64,000 bases of DNA, taken from Podochytrium sp. JEL0797 (lineage: Eukaryota > Chytridiomycota > Chytridiomycetes > Chytridiales > Chytriomycetaceae). Shown piece after piece: positions 40,912 to 51,083 of the stretch. Both the position numbers and the translations under genes were made by a program. The stretch covers positions 1-64,000 of the forward strand of contig JADGJG010000025.1 in the NCBI GenBank assembly GCA_027596195.1, given 5' to 3'. Positions within the stretch are counted from its first letter, which is position 1. The number at the start of each line of letters is the position of its first letter. The notes under the pieces were generated by a model. That model had not been told where the DNA came from. It saw only the letters and a list, made by a program, of their open reading frames with translations, and did not search any database.

Positions 40912-41856
40912 TCACATTCCCAAAACAAAACACATTTGCTCGTCTTCACCCTCTCGCTCAGAATCCGACGAATCATCCGAGCTCGACCCAGAGTCATTTG
41001 AGAAGCGAACATGGCGCCGGAAATCAACCTCGTGATCTGAATCATCGTCGCTGTCGGAAACGAAAGCTTCACCGTCGATGGAGTCACAGTCCGAGGAGTC
41101 GGATGAATCCCCCACCGCATCTTCCAGTTCAGAGTCGGATTCAGGGTCGGATTCACCGGCAGCAGCAAAGCCGCGTGGCAGAGAGTCTTGGACCAAGTAG
41201 AACACGCGTTGGTTATCGTCCTCCAATGTGTCGCTGTCGGAATCCGAATCCGAGTCGTTCATGTCGTCTTGATCACTCTCCGAATCGGTCTCGGAATCAG
41301 AGACGCTGAGGATGGCCTGGAGAATGGCGTCGTGTTCTTCCTCGGAATCGCTGGAGTCGCTGGTGATGGAGTCGCTGTCGCTGTCAATCTCAGAGTCGGA
41401 CAAATCAGACTCAGACTCGGCTTGGACAATGCGCTTCGTGATGGTGAATCCATGGTGAGTCTTGACAGACTTTCGCCTGGCAGATGCTGGGTGGAACCTT
41501 GATGGAGCAGCTGCGACAGATTCATCATCAGAGAGCTCCGAATCCGAGTCCAACTCGGTCACAGAATACTGGAGACTGTCGACAGAAGAGTCTCTGGACG
41601 GGAGGTAAATGTTGCGAGTGTTCTTGCGTCCGCATCGTGGCTTGTGGGCAGAGGGACGTGGGATGATCTCGGCTTCATCTTCGGAACTGCTCTCGTCAGA
41701 GGATTTATCTTCCTCATACATCTGGTACCCCTTGAATTGGTTTATGGCGGAGGCGAATCGCTTGTTTGCGGCCGCGCGTTGGGAGTCGCGGTGACTGGTG
41801 GGGCGCGAACGCTTGAAGGAGGTTGGGTTTCTGATGGTGAAGAGCTGGGAAGGCAT
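40912..41856 (-). CDS. Ser/Asp/Glu-rich acidic protein, copy 1
   Basis: Single exon, 314 residues from MPSQLFTIRNPTSF. The basic N terminus (about 40 residues) is followed by long acidic Ser-Asp/Glu runs (DSDSDSITSDSSDSEEE and similar) interrupted by short conserved segments such as KTHHGFTITKRIVQAE and NQRVFYLVQDSLP. Such runs suit heavy casein kinase 2 phosphorylation and calcium or basic-protein binding; nucleolar phosphoproteins look similar, but I do not recognise a family. A TATA box lies 63-70 bp upstream. The near-identical copy is at 47,652-48,602. Confidence 0.75.
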   Translation of the reverse strand: MPSQLFTIRNPTSFKRSRPTSHRDSQRAAANKRFASAINQFKGYQMYEEDKSSDESSSEDEAEIIPRPSAHKPRCGRKNTRNIYLPSRDSSVDSLQYSVTELDSDSELSDDESVAAAPSRFHPASARRKSVKTHHGFTITKRIVQAESESDLSDSEIDSDSDSITSDSSDSEEEHDAILQAILSVSDSETDSESDQDDMNDSDSDSDSDTLEDDNQRVFYLVQDSLPRGFAAAGESDPESDSELEDAVGDSSDSSDCDSIDGEAFVSDSDDDSDHEVDFRRHVRFSNDSGSSSDDSSDSEREGEDEQMCFVLGM

Positions 41857-41918
41857 TTGGGAGAGAGAGGTTGTAAAGATGTTTTTTTGGTGATAGGGAG
41901 ACGAGGAGGACGCGTCCC

Positions 41919-41926
41919 TATTTATA
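41919..41926 (-). promoter_or_regulatory. TATA box of Ser/Asp-rich copy 1
   Basis: TATAAATA on the minus strand, about 65 bp upstream of the start codon, embedded in sequence conserved with the other copy's promoter. Confidence 0.6.
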
Positions 41927-42204
41927 TTCATTTTCAAGGGCTTGGAAAAAATTTCATCCGCAGTGCGCAGTTGTCGGTACGATCCCGATGCTTCGAGAAA
42001 GCACGAAAACGTTCGATTTCCCATACATCATTTTTCTCGCACTCTCTGAGCCATCAATATATTAATACAAATCCATCTTTCAACAACTTTATTGAGAGTC
42101 ACGTCTCGAAAAGAGAAACAAAAACAAATGCCGAGAACATCAAAACACACACTCCATCATCACATCATCCACCAACGACAATCATTTCCAACAGAATCGT
42201 CTAT

Positions 42205-43867
42205 TTACTGTTGCTGTTGCTGTTGAGTCGCTGCCACGGCCGCAACGGTCTTGGCGTTCTGCAGAACAGTCAACACCTCTTTCAAGCTGTTGCTCCACTC
42301 GGCGAGTCTGTTTGACAACAAGTCCCATTGTTTGTCCGTGAATTCGCGGTGGGTTGCGCGGCTAGAATGAATTGTGGATGAGCGTAAGTAAAAACTTTGC
42401 GAACATTTCTGTTGCGATGCCCGGGAGCCCCGCCAAAACTCAAGCGCAAGCGGCGTTGTCCCAAGCACTCTCTCCCGCGAATTCCGACCCCAAAACGGTC
42501 AAGAATCTCGTTTTGATCACAGTGAGAACCTCTCTTCTTCAATCTTCATGCCATTTCGGACCTTTGCTTCGAGTCCAGTCCAACCACGACAATACGCTCG
42601 CTCACCCAATTGCAGCAAACCCAAAAATGTAATATTTTACCTGACAAGAACGTGTCTCTCGACTTGAGCAATCCTGGCATCAATCAATCCACTCCGAATT
42701 CCTCTGACAACCCACTCCTCCACATCGGCGTCCTCAATCTCCAAAGCCTTGCTCACAGCACTGAATGGCATGGGCTGCGCATCGCTTCCAGTGTATGCAC
42801 AAGCAAGTGTTGTCAAAGTCAAGAGACGAATCTTCTGCTCGAGAGCGGCAGCGTCAAGGTCTTGCGAGGCAAGGAAATCCGGGTGTTGGGCAATGAAAGC
42901 GTTGTAAGTCGTCACAGAGCCCGTCAGGAAGATTTGGAGGAGTTCCCAGAGAGTTTTGTGGGTCGATTTGAGCGACACAACGGGGGGGAGAGACAGGAGT
43001 TGAGAGTAGGAAGTGATTGTCGGGAGGCGGAGGGATTGGAGCACCGCAGAGACGGCAAAGCTTTGGACTTGGGAGGGATACGATGGGGAAGGCGGGTACG
43101 TGTTGAGGTAGTGGATAAGGTATTCGTAGGACAGGATTTTGCTGCAGAAACGAGTCAGACGGAGTTTGGCATGGGATGTTCAACAACTCAACTACTCCTC
43201 GGCCTCTCCAAACGCGTTGCTCAGCTGGAGCACCAACCGCCTCTCATCGTCCATTTCGAGATCCCAGGCCTGCATGAATCCCTTCAGGTGTGCCAGCATG
43301 GGCACCACACAGTCCAACTCTTCGGCTTCGGCGGCAAGTTGCACAATGGCCATAAACACCGAGTAGCGAATAAACGACGAGGTTTCGAGGCTGTTGAAGA
43401 GGTTCGAGAGACTAAAACAAAGGGGTCAGTTTTGCCAGTGGGGTTAACAATACGCACACTTTGAGCTTGAGGGATGCATTCGCCACGCCAGAAGCAACAA
43501 TAGGACCCAGGATGTTCTGCACCAAGGAAAGCAGATCGTCCGGCTTTGCCTGCGACACAATCGCAATCAGAAGGTTGTACGCACGCTCGAGGTCTGTACA
43601 AGTGTGAGTGAAAGCGGTAGGTTGGATATCCACGCACCCTTTGGCTGGAGAATCTCTTCGTCAAGCAGCACTCCCGAACCCTTGGCAAACGTGGCATACA
43701 CCTTGTCGTAGTTCTCCTTCTCCATCAGCTCGGTAACGGCGGCTTCGCAGCCCATCAGGGAGGCGAGCTTGGCGGTCTAGTGTGTGGTGTGCTTAGTATT
43801 ATGCCCTCCATATGGGGCCAGCAAGGTTCACCTCTTCGACGGGGAAGAAGGAAATAGCGGAAGCCAT
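42205..43867 (-). CDS. Translation initiation factor eIF3 subunit m
   Basis: PCI-domain subunit of eIF3, which scaffolds 43S preinitiation complexes. Exons 43832-43867, 43638-43776, 43458-43593, 43193-43411, 42641-43141, 42205-42361; 395 residues. The helical N-terminal half is followed by the PCI region with HKTLWELLQIFLTGSVTTYN, LEQKIRLLTLTTLA, and the winged-helix part MPFSAVSKALEIEDADVEEW then VVRGIRSGLIDARIAQVERH, the eIF3m pattern. The C terminus (SRATHREFTDKQWDLLSNRL) ends in a Gln run. The last intron (42,362-42,640) is 279 nt against 44-55 nt for the others. Divergent from DNAL4. Confidence 0.92.
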
Positions 43868-43916
43868 GATGTGAAGACAGTGAAAAAAAATCAAAAATCA
43901 CCCTGACAATCCAACG
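43868..43916. promoter_or_regulatory. 49-bp divergent spacer eIF3m / DNAL4
   Basis: Entire non-coding gap between two start codons; A-rich on the plus strand. A shared bidirectional promoter, or promoters inside the first exons, is implied. Confidence 0.45.
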
Positions 43917-44628
43917 ATGGCCGATTCAGGAAGCACCGCAAACTTGGCTGCCGCAGCTGCCGGTGGAGCAGAAAAGGTCGCAGCAGATGACAAGGACAGC
44001 AGAAAGAACTTCAACTATCCATTGGTCAAGGTGGGCCAGATCGTCTATTCCTCACTGGCTGAACTGTCAAAACCCCACACAGGTCTGCGACATGGTTGAT
44101 GAGCTTAAAACAGAAGTCGTCGATATGGTCGTTACAGCTGTGGAAAAACACATTGGGAACTATGAAGTACGTTTTTCATTCGATTCCATCGCGTCGCGAT
44201 TCCGCCGCTCAGCGTACAGAAAGCGCAAGACCGACCGAGAAAAATTGTTTTCGATATATATCGTATCACACTGATATTTGATTCCTTGAACGAGAACGCG
44301 TCGAAGCAAACTTGATGGGAATCGAAATCCGAATTGGCTCATCCTGACCCCGCTCTCCCCGAAATTCCTTCGCCAATATAGACTGCAGATGCTAATAAAC
44401 TCGTTTTTAGGTTGCAGCCAAAGTCATCAAAGAACTCATGGACAAACGCTGTGGAAGTTCCTGGCATGTGGTGGTGGGGGAAGGATTCGGGTTCGACGTC
44501 ACTCACGAGATGCGAAACTTGATGTTCATGTACTTTGGAGGTGAGACATTCCGTGCCTGTGCTCTTCGTTTAATCAAACTTGTGAATTTGCAGGAACGGT
44601 TGGAATTTTAGTTTGGAAAGCATCCTAA
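43917..44628 (+). CDS. DNAL4: Axonemal dynein light chain 4 (LC8 family)
   Basis: Small dimeric light chain of axonemal dynein. Exons 43917-44030, 44083-44166, 44410-44539, 44594-44628; 120 residues. After an Ala-rich head come FNYPLVKVCDMVDELKTEVV, KVIKELMDKRCGSSWHVVVG, EGFGFDVTHEMRNLMFMYFG and GTVGILVWKAS. The GSSWHVV.GEGFGF..THE run and the terminal VWK.S separate DNAL4 from cytoplasmic LC8. Together with DRC11 it indicates a flagellated stage. Intron 2 is 243 nt. Confidence 0.93.
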
Positions 44629-44754
44629 AATCCTGCTGAATCCAGTACACAAGCAACGGTCGAGCATCGAGATTCTGTTGTTACCTTTTCTCCCTTCTCT
44701 CTTCCCATTTTTAACTGCGATAATAAAATCTACGAGCCGGAGTGGGCGAGGTAG

Positions 44755-45120
44755 GGAGTGTTCACGTTCCTGCTGTTGAATCCGACTCAGAATCCGACCC
44801 GGAACTGGAAATTCCTTGGACGGTGAAGCATTCGTTTCCGACAGCGACAGTCCAATTTGGAGGTTGCTTTCCAGCACCATGTGCATTCAAATGACTCTGA
44901 GTCGAGCTCGGACGAGTCTTCGGATTCGGAGCGCGCACATGTGCTTGGTTTTGGGAATGTGAATGTCCTTCCTCAGTCGCGCTCTGTTGTTTTCTTTTAC
45001 ATTCGTTTTGCATAATATGACCATGTAGACAAAATAATTGTTGCTAATCCTTTATTCGAATTTATCCTTTGGTTGTTTTTTGGCGGTTTCATTGAAAATT
45101 CGAAAGTTTTTCGAGGCGCT
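44755..45120 (+). pseudogene. Truncated third copy of the Ser/Asp-rich gene
   Basis: Matches the last 60 or so codons and the 3' flank of the acidic genes (GACTCTGAGTCGAGCTCGGA, the stop-proximal CTTGGTTTTGGGAATGTGAA, then CATAATATGACCATGTAGAC) but the coding part has deletions and lacks a 5' end. Confidence 0.75.
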
Positions 45121-45193
45121 CATTAACGTTATTTACGCGTCAGAGAGATGTGTGGATTTTTTTTGGATGTCTGGTGAACGCGCTGGATACGAG

Positions 45194-46546
45194 ATGGATG
45201 CTGCCATTAATCGGACATGTCGACTCGAAAAAACAACCACAAAAACCTTGCGCACCAAAACACCTGCCTTGCACCCGCAACTACCTCCTCCTGCTCCTCA
45301 TTCATCCGTTTCGCATCTCGAAACTCTCCTGGCCCAAGAGCTCGCAAACCAGTCCGCCCTCGCGTCCAAACTCGACCACGTCCAATCCTCGCACCAAACT
45401 GCCACCTCCTTCCTCATCACCCGCATCGCCAACCTCGAATCCCATCTCATCACCAACCATTGCAGTGTCTCCCTGCAACTCCTTCAGCTCCAAAACCCCA
45501 CGAAAAAGCATTACACGCGCTTCACGAGCCTTCCCAGGGAGGTGGCCGGTCGCATCCTCAGTTGGATCGCTCCACAGCAAGCGTGGCAGCTGAAGGGGGT
45601 TGTCAAAAGCTTTCCATGAAGTGTTGTCCTCCGAGTCTTTTGCATCCAGACGTCACTAGTACCGAGTCCAAGAAACTGACCGATCTGGACGTTACCTATT
45701 TAGAATCTCCGACCTCGTACCAGTCCGCGTTTGCGTCGCGTCAGTGGTATCATCTCACAACTATTTCCTGGGACGGGCGAGACCTTTCGGATGATCCAGA
45801 CGACGATGATTCTGTCTCCGGCATGTAAGAGGGGGATCCAATCTTTCTGCGTATCGGGATCCCTTCAGCCCTTCTACATTGCTCCAAACTCGTCTCATTG
45901 AAACTGACGAACTGCGGTCTCATCGTTCCAATTCCAGCCCAAATCAGAGTGCTTCGGTCTCACAAGTAGTTGAATTTTGCGATTAACGCACTGACTGGTG
46001 CTATCCCAATTAGCATTTGCAATCTGAATGTGTTGGAGAAGCTGCCTCTTGGCTGGAATCAACTCTCTGGTCCTATTCCTCCCGATCTCGGCCTGTTGAT
46101 ACTATGGAAGGACCTCAGGCTAGGGTACAAAAAGACTCTCTGTGGCAGTCTTCCCGTTGATCTTGGTGGTCTCTTGAGTCTTGAACAGCCCCACTTTGTC
46201 CACACAGCTATTTCGGGGTCGATTCCGGTGGAATTGGGGAATCTCTGCAATCTGAAGGCCTTATGGCTCGGAAACAATCGCGGTTTGACTGGTGTCATTC
46301 CTTCCTCGTTTAGAATGCTCTCGCGTTTGGGTTGGTTGGTTATTCAAGAATCTCTCTGGGAGCATCCCTCTCGAACTGGGCCAGCTGCAGGAACTGAAAC
46401 GCATCAACTTGCACGACAGCATACTCTCTGGAAAAGTGCCAGTTGAGTTGCGTGATTTGCAACGTCTTTGGGGGTGTGACTTGTCGAGAAATCCGGCATT
46501 GACGTGTGAGTTTGAGTTTCGAAAAGGGGTCAATTTCAAGATTTAG
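45194..46546 (+). pseudogene. Broken F-box/LRR gene, second copy
   Basis: Starts MDAAINRTCRLEKTTTK, with a coiled-coil-like stretch (LETLLAQELANQSALASKL) and an F-box-like motif (LPREVAGRILSWIAPQQAW then QLKGVVKSF). One base further the frame must change to read HEVLSSESFASRRH. LRRs follow from about 45,970 (LNVLEKLPLGWNQLSGPIP, LGNLCNLKALWLGNNRGLTG) and shift again near 46,345 before NLSGSIPLELGQLQELKRI. Several stops lie between the F-box and LRR parts. Same domain order as 21,183-22,266, so both derive from one family. It is more complete at the 5' end. Confidence 0.7.
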
Positions 46547-46859
46547 TCAAAACTGTCAAAATAAAAATCAGGGATACAAATTCAATTCAAATTCACAACA
46601 CCCCGTTCCCAAATACGTGCCAGGCCACAGGAGCCCTTCATCCTCAATGTACACCAATTGGCTTTGTGGGCAAAACAGCAAATAAAAAATGACGTTGAAG
46701 TCTCCGCCCGGACCTTTCCCCACGTCCTCTGGTGGCTTGGTCCCAGACTGATTGGAGCCCACATTGGCGGAACAACATAAAAATGGTTGGGAAGCCGGAC
46801 TCGACGCGTGTCAATCAGTAGAATCGTGTCTTCACAATGAATGAAGAAAACCAACAAAA

Positions 46860-47318
46860 ATGACAAAAGCAATGGCCATCGATGAGTCAATTCCACCTTC
46901 CTCAACTCTCACTTTCGCCGTGCGCATCCTGAATGCGGTTTTCGCAGTCTCCCTCTTGATTGTGGCCATCTTGTACTTTGTCTCCAACACATTCATCGTT
47001 CTCGGCATTTATTACATACTTCTCTTCATCCTCCTCTTGTACTTGGACTACGTTGCAAAATCCGACAACTGGGTCTTCAAACAAGCCGCCTTCTTGGGCA
47101 ACGTGTTGGGCCGAGGAATCCTTCAGTTTCTGATTGGGATTTTGGTGGTTGTTCCGTATGATGATGACAAGAGAGCTCAATTTATCATCATGGGTGTCGT
47201 TATTCTTGTCTGTGGTGTGTGTACGTTGGTTGTGGTACCTATTGGGTTCAAGAGATCGGACAGCGACGTGGATGAATCTTTCCGCTTTGGTATGATCAGT
47301 AACTCTTCAGGGAATTGA
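46860..47318 (+). CDS. TVP15/COPI-associated-like membrane protein, copy 1
   Basis: Single exon, 152 residues. Four hydrophobic segments: FAVSLLIVAILYFVSNTF, IYYILLFILLLYLDYV, GRGILQFLIGILVVVPY and IIMGVVILVCGVCTLVVVP, with a short basic-acidic tail (KRSDSDVDESFRFG). The RILN start, the mid-protein Tyr/Leu segment and FLGNVLGRGILQFLIG resemble the COPI-associated/TVP15 family of Golgi membrane proteins; that assignment is tentative. A closely related gene lies at 49,032-49,481, on the other side of the Ser/Asp-rich gene. Confidence 0.6.
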   Translation: MTKAMAIDESIPPSSTLTFAVRILNAVFAVSLLIVAILYFVSNTFIVLGIYYILLFILLLYLDYVAKSDNWVFKQAAFLGNVLGRGILQFLIGILVVVPYDDDKRAQFIIMGVVILVCGVCTLVVVPIGFKRSDSDVDESFRFGMISNSSGN

Positions 47319-47581
47319 TTCTTAACTGTTACGTTGTTTTGCTGAAAAAATCCTTTAAATTGCTGAAGCTTCGGGGGGAGGGGGGAAAGGGGGTTGGCCG
47401 TCAGGGGGTTTGGGGCGCATTATCTCCTGAATTTATTCTGTTGGATCTGTTAAAATCAAGTGTTTGAAATATCGGAATGGAATGTTTTCGTGCTTTCTCG
47501 AAGCGTCGCGATCGTTCTCGTGCTGCACCACAAACTGCGCACTGCGCACTGCGGATGAAATTTTTCCAAGCCCAGAATCAA

Positions 47582-47589
47582 TATAAATA
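47582..47589 (+). promoter_or_regulatory. TATA box of Ser/Asp-rich copy 2
   Basis: TATAAATA about 63-70 bp upstream of the ATG, in the same context as in copy 1. Confidence 0.6.
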
Positions 47590-47651
47590 CGGACGCGTCC
47601 TCCTCGTCTCCCCATCACCAAAAAAACATCTTTACAACCTCTCTCTCCCAC

Positions 47652-48602
47652 ATGCCTTCCCAGCTCTTCACCATCAGAAACCCAACCTCCTTCAAGCGTT
47701 CGCGCGCCACCAGTCACCGCAACTCCCAACGCGCGGCCGCAAACAAGCGATTCGCCTCGGCCATAAACCAACTCAAGGCGTACCAGATGTATGAGGATGA
47801 TACGTCCTCTGAAGAGAGCAGTTCCGAAGACGAAGCCGAGATCATCCCCCTTCCCTCTGCCCACAAGCCACGACGCGGACGCAAGAACACTCGCAACATT
47901 TACGTCCCGTCTCGAGACTCTTCTGCCGACAGTCTCCAGTATTCTGTGACCGAGTTGGACTCGGATTCGGAGCTCTCTGATGACGAATCTGTCGCAGCTG
48001 CTCCATCAAGGTTCCACCCAGCATCTGCCAGGCGAAAGTCTGTCAAGACTCACCATGGATTCACCATCACGAAGCGCATTGTCCAAGCCGAGTCTGAGTC
48101 TGATTTGTCCGACTCTGAGATGGACAGCGACTCCGACTCGATCACCAGCAACTTCAGCGATTCCGAGGAAGAACTCGATGCCATTCTCCAGGCCATACTC
48201 AGCGTCTCTGATTCTGAGACCGATTCGGAGAGTGATCAAGACGACATGAACGACTCGGATTCGGATTCCGACAGCGATGCCTCGGAAGACGACAACCAAC
48301 GCGTGTTCTACTTGGTCCAAGACTCTCTGCCACGCGACTTTGCTGCTGCCGGTGAATCCGACTCTGAATCCGACTCTGAACTGGAAGATGCGGTGGAAGA
48401 ATCATCCGAGTCCGACTCCTCGGACTGTGACTCCATCGACGGTGAAGCTTTCGTTTCCGACAGCGACGATGATTCAGATCACGAGGTTGATTTCCGGCGC
48501 CATGTTCGCTGCTCAAATGACTCTGGGTCGAGCTCGGATGATTCGTCGGATTCTGAGCGAGAGGGTGAAGACGAGCAAATGTGTTTTGTTTTGGGAATGT
48601 GA
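47652..48602 (+). CDS. Ser/Asp/Glu-rich acidic protein, copy 2
   Basis: Single exon, 316 residues, nearly identical to copy 1 apart from small changes (for example MEDDTSSEESSSEDE-type differences, an extra Ser/Glu pair in the VEESSESDSSDCDS region). The high identity over promoter and flanks as well as coding sequence suggests recent duplication or gene conversion between the arms rather than coding constraint alone. Confidence 0.75.
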   Translation: MPSQLFTIRNPTSFKRSRATSHRNSQRAAANKRFASAINQLKAYQMYEDDTSSEESSSEDEAEIIPLPSAHKPRRGRKNTRNIYVPSRDSSADSLQYSVTELDSDSELSDDESVAAAPSRFHPASARRKSVKTHHGFTITKRIVQAESESDLSDSEMDSDSDSITSNFSDSEEELDAILQAILSVSDSETDSESDQDDMNDSDSDSDSDASEDDNQRVFYLVQDSLPRDFAAAGESDSESDSELEDAVEESSESDSSDCDSIDGEAFVSDSDDDSDHEVDFRRHVRCSNDSGSSSDDSSDSEREGEDEQMCFVLGM

Positions 48603-49031
48603 ATGTCCTTCCCCAGTCGCGCACTGTCCTTTTTCTTTCACATTCGTTTTGCATAATATGACCATGTAGACTAAATAAATTCTTGCTGTTAACGTTATAA
48701 TTCTTCTTTTTTTCCCTCTGCTGCTTTGGCGGTTTCTTTGAAATCGACGCGAAGGTTTTTCGACAGGTCCATTCACGCTTCATCAAGCACTTATTATGCA
48801 AACGAGAACAAAGATTTACGCGTAGTACATGCGCACTTTCAGGGTGTCTGTTTCCAACTGTCCCTGCCAAATTCCAAAAGGAATAGAATGAAACCACCCC
48901 TTTTCTAGTTTTCTCCTTCTTGCTTTCATACATAGTTTGGGCAAGTATCAGGCCGGTATTTCAGAAAGCTGTGTTTCGCGAACCCATCCAGTCTGATGAA
49001 AACGAATAGAGATGAGAAAAAAATCTCCCAA

Positions 49032-49481
49032 ATGTCTAAAGAATCGGCCATCCCATTCCACGAATCGATCCCTTCCTCGACTCTCACCTTAGCCGTGCGT
49101 GTCCTAAATGCGGTGTTCGCAGTCTCTCTATTGATCATTGCCATCCTGTACTTTGTCTCCAACACCTTCGTCGTTCTCGGCATGTACTATCTACTTTTGA
49201 TGACGGTGCTCTTGTACTTGGACTACTTTGCGCAATCCAACAACTTGGTCGTCAAACAAGCCGCCTTCTTGGGCAGCGTGCTGGGCCGAGGAATCCTTCA
49301 GTTTCTGATTGGGATTTTGGCGGTCGTTCCATATGGCGATGACACGCGAGCTCAGTTTATCGTCATGGGTGTCGTTATTCTTGTATGTGGTGTGTGTACG
49401 GTGGTTGCGGAGGTCTTGTCCAGATCAGACAGTGACGGTGATGAGCATGAGTCTTTCCGCTTTGGTCTGATACGTAATTAG
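49032..49481 (+). CDS. TVP15/COPI-associated-like membrane protein, copy 2
   Basis: Single exon, 149 residues from MSKESAIPF; an in-frame ATG 36 bp upstream (48,996) is the alternative. The four hydrophobic segments and GSVLGRGILQFLIG match copy 1 at most positions; the tail is EVLSRSDSDGDEHESFRFG. The first segment reads AVSLLIIAILYFVSNTF. The two copies bracket the Ser/Asp-rich copy 2, so the duplication involved a larger block. Confidence 0.6.
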   Translation: MSKESAIPFHESIPSSTLTLAVRVLNAVFAVSLLIIAILYFVSNTFVVLGMYYLLLMTVLLYLDYFAQSNNLVVKQAAFLGSVLGRGILQFLIGILAVVPYGDDTRAQFIVMGVVILVCGVCTVVAEVLSRSDSDGDEHESFRFGLIRN

Positions 49482-49647
49482 CTGCAATTACAAATCAGTG
49501 GGCTTGAGTCTTGATTTCCGATTGTTTTTGATTAAATTAAAAAGTATATCTCTCATTGGGGCGTTCTACACTAGAAAATGGAGTTCTAGCGAGATTGAAA
49601 TTAAATTCGCGCGATAAGTGAAGCTGAGAAAAACTTAGGCGATCGAA

Positions 49648-50847
49648 ATGTCGTTTCGGTTTCTTGTGCTGACAAGTGTCGTTCGCTTCGGGGCCTATTT
49701 CGCATATGACACTCCTGGATCGCTAAACACGCAGCTCATGGCACACTTTGGCCTTGACTTTGGCGATTGGCAGTTTCTCCTGTCAACGCTCTATGTTGTT
49801 TACTCGCTGCCCAACACGATCCTCCCGTTCTTCTCCGGCAGTGTCTCGCGGGCTATCGGATCGAAACGCTTCCTGCTGATCACTTCATTGGCGCTGTTGC
49901 TGGGCCAAATCGTGTTCCACGCGGGAGTGATCGGAAAGAGACCCTGGGTTTTGATTGCTGGACGGGTGTTGTTTGGGATCGGCGGGGAAGCTGCTGGAGT
50001 GGCCCAGGCCGCGTATTTGGCAGAGAATCTGGAAAGTCGGAAGCTGAGCGTGGCGATGGGACTGAGTGAGTTCTGCCCATTTCAAGCATTCTCGTTCTGA
50101 TTAACATCAGATTCCGTCGTATCCACACTCGGATCGGTTCTTTCGTCTGCGCTAATGCCTGTCATTGCGGAATACTGCGGTTTGGAGCTTGCCATATCCT
50201 CCGGCACTGTGGCTTGTGCAGCTTCGTTCGCGGCTTGTGTCGCTGTGATGCCGTTGTCTGCTTCAACAACACAGCTTCGGCGTTTTTGATTGAAAAATGG
50301 TACCCTGGGGATCCTGTTTCAGCGGGCTTCGCAATGAGGTAAGTCACGGCTGTGATTTCAACTTCCGCGTCGTTGTTCCTGAGACGCGTTTTTCAGTATC
50401 CCTACGGCTGTCAGCGCCACCCTCGTTTTCCCTTTCAGCGCAGTTATAAATACGCGAGCTCATGGTGCCGTCTTCCTAGCGTCCAGTTTCTTATTCCTCT
50501 CCATTTCGCATCTGGTTCTTGGATTCACCACGGCCTTCTTATACCCCATTCTTGTCGCCGTCGGTGCGTGTTATGCCGTCAACGCGGCCATTCTTTGGCC
50601 ATATATCGCGTTGGTTGTGCATCGGGATTCGTTTGCATCCGCGTATGGTATTTGCACCGCCGTGTTCAATCTCGCGTTGGCCATCACCCCGTTGTGTGCC
50701 GCGTCCATTCTTGCTGCTGATGATGCGCAGGGAGATCTCAGAAGCTGGCAGAATTTGGAGATGTTTTTTGCAGGGATATCCGCGTGCGGTGTTTTGGCAG
50801 CGCTCATTCTCGCGCTGGATAAAAATAAAGTCAATGCGTCGGAATAA
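49648..50847 (+). CDS. Major facilitator transporter, MFSD1-like
   Basis: Exons 49648-50065, 50111-50236, 50275-50338, 50397-50847; 352 residues, about 11 hydrophobic segments. The start RFLVLTSVVRFGAYFAYDTP and the later WPYIALVVHRDSFASAYGIC, then LALAITPLCAASI, resemble the MFSD1 lysosomal-type transporter family. It is shorter than animal MFSD1 (about 465). Intron 2 as modelled is only 38 nt (50,237-50,274); it is needed to avoid an in-frame TGA at 50,288 and gives AFLIEKWYPGDPVSAGF, but it is the weakest part of the model. Substrate unknown. Confidence 0.6.
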
Positions 50848-51083
50848 CTTCTGGGATTATTGGATTGAAGTCGGTGGTGAGGAATTCCGTTACAACGCTG
50901 CCTGGAAAGCAATTTCAAGGAGAGAGATGGTCTTCGAACACTGGCAGTATAAACTTGCGCTTGTCGATCCTTGCGTGGCAATATGAGGCTGCTTGGAAAT
51001 CACGGGTGGCACCACACTGGGCTTGAGCCAAAACTCAAAATCACCCACAAAACCCACCCTTCGCAACCAACCATCCCCGCGCA

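Larger units (their letters stand above)
40750..42030. repeat. Left arm of 1.2-kb inverted repeat
   Basis: Reverse complement of 47,470-48,750 with high identity through promoter, coding region and 3' flank of the Ser/Asp-rich gene. Separation between arms is about 5.4 kb. Confidence 0.85.
47470..48750. repeat. Right arm of 1.2-kb inverted repeat
   Basis: Inverted copy of 40,750-42,030, including TATA box, coding sequence and 3' flank down to the GCTGCTTTGGCGGTTTC block. Confidence 0.85.

Noticed and set aside
48996..49031. N-terminal extension of the second TVP15-like protein
   Set aside because: In frame and ATG-initiated, but the paralogue lacks it; the start at 49,032 fits better.
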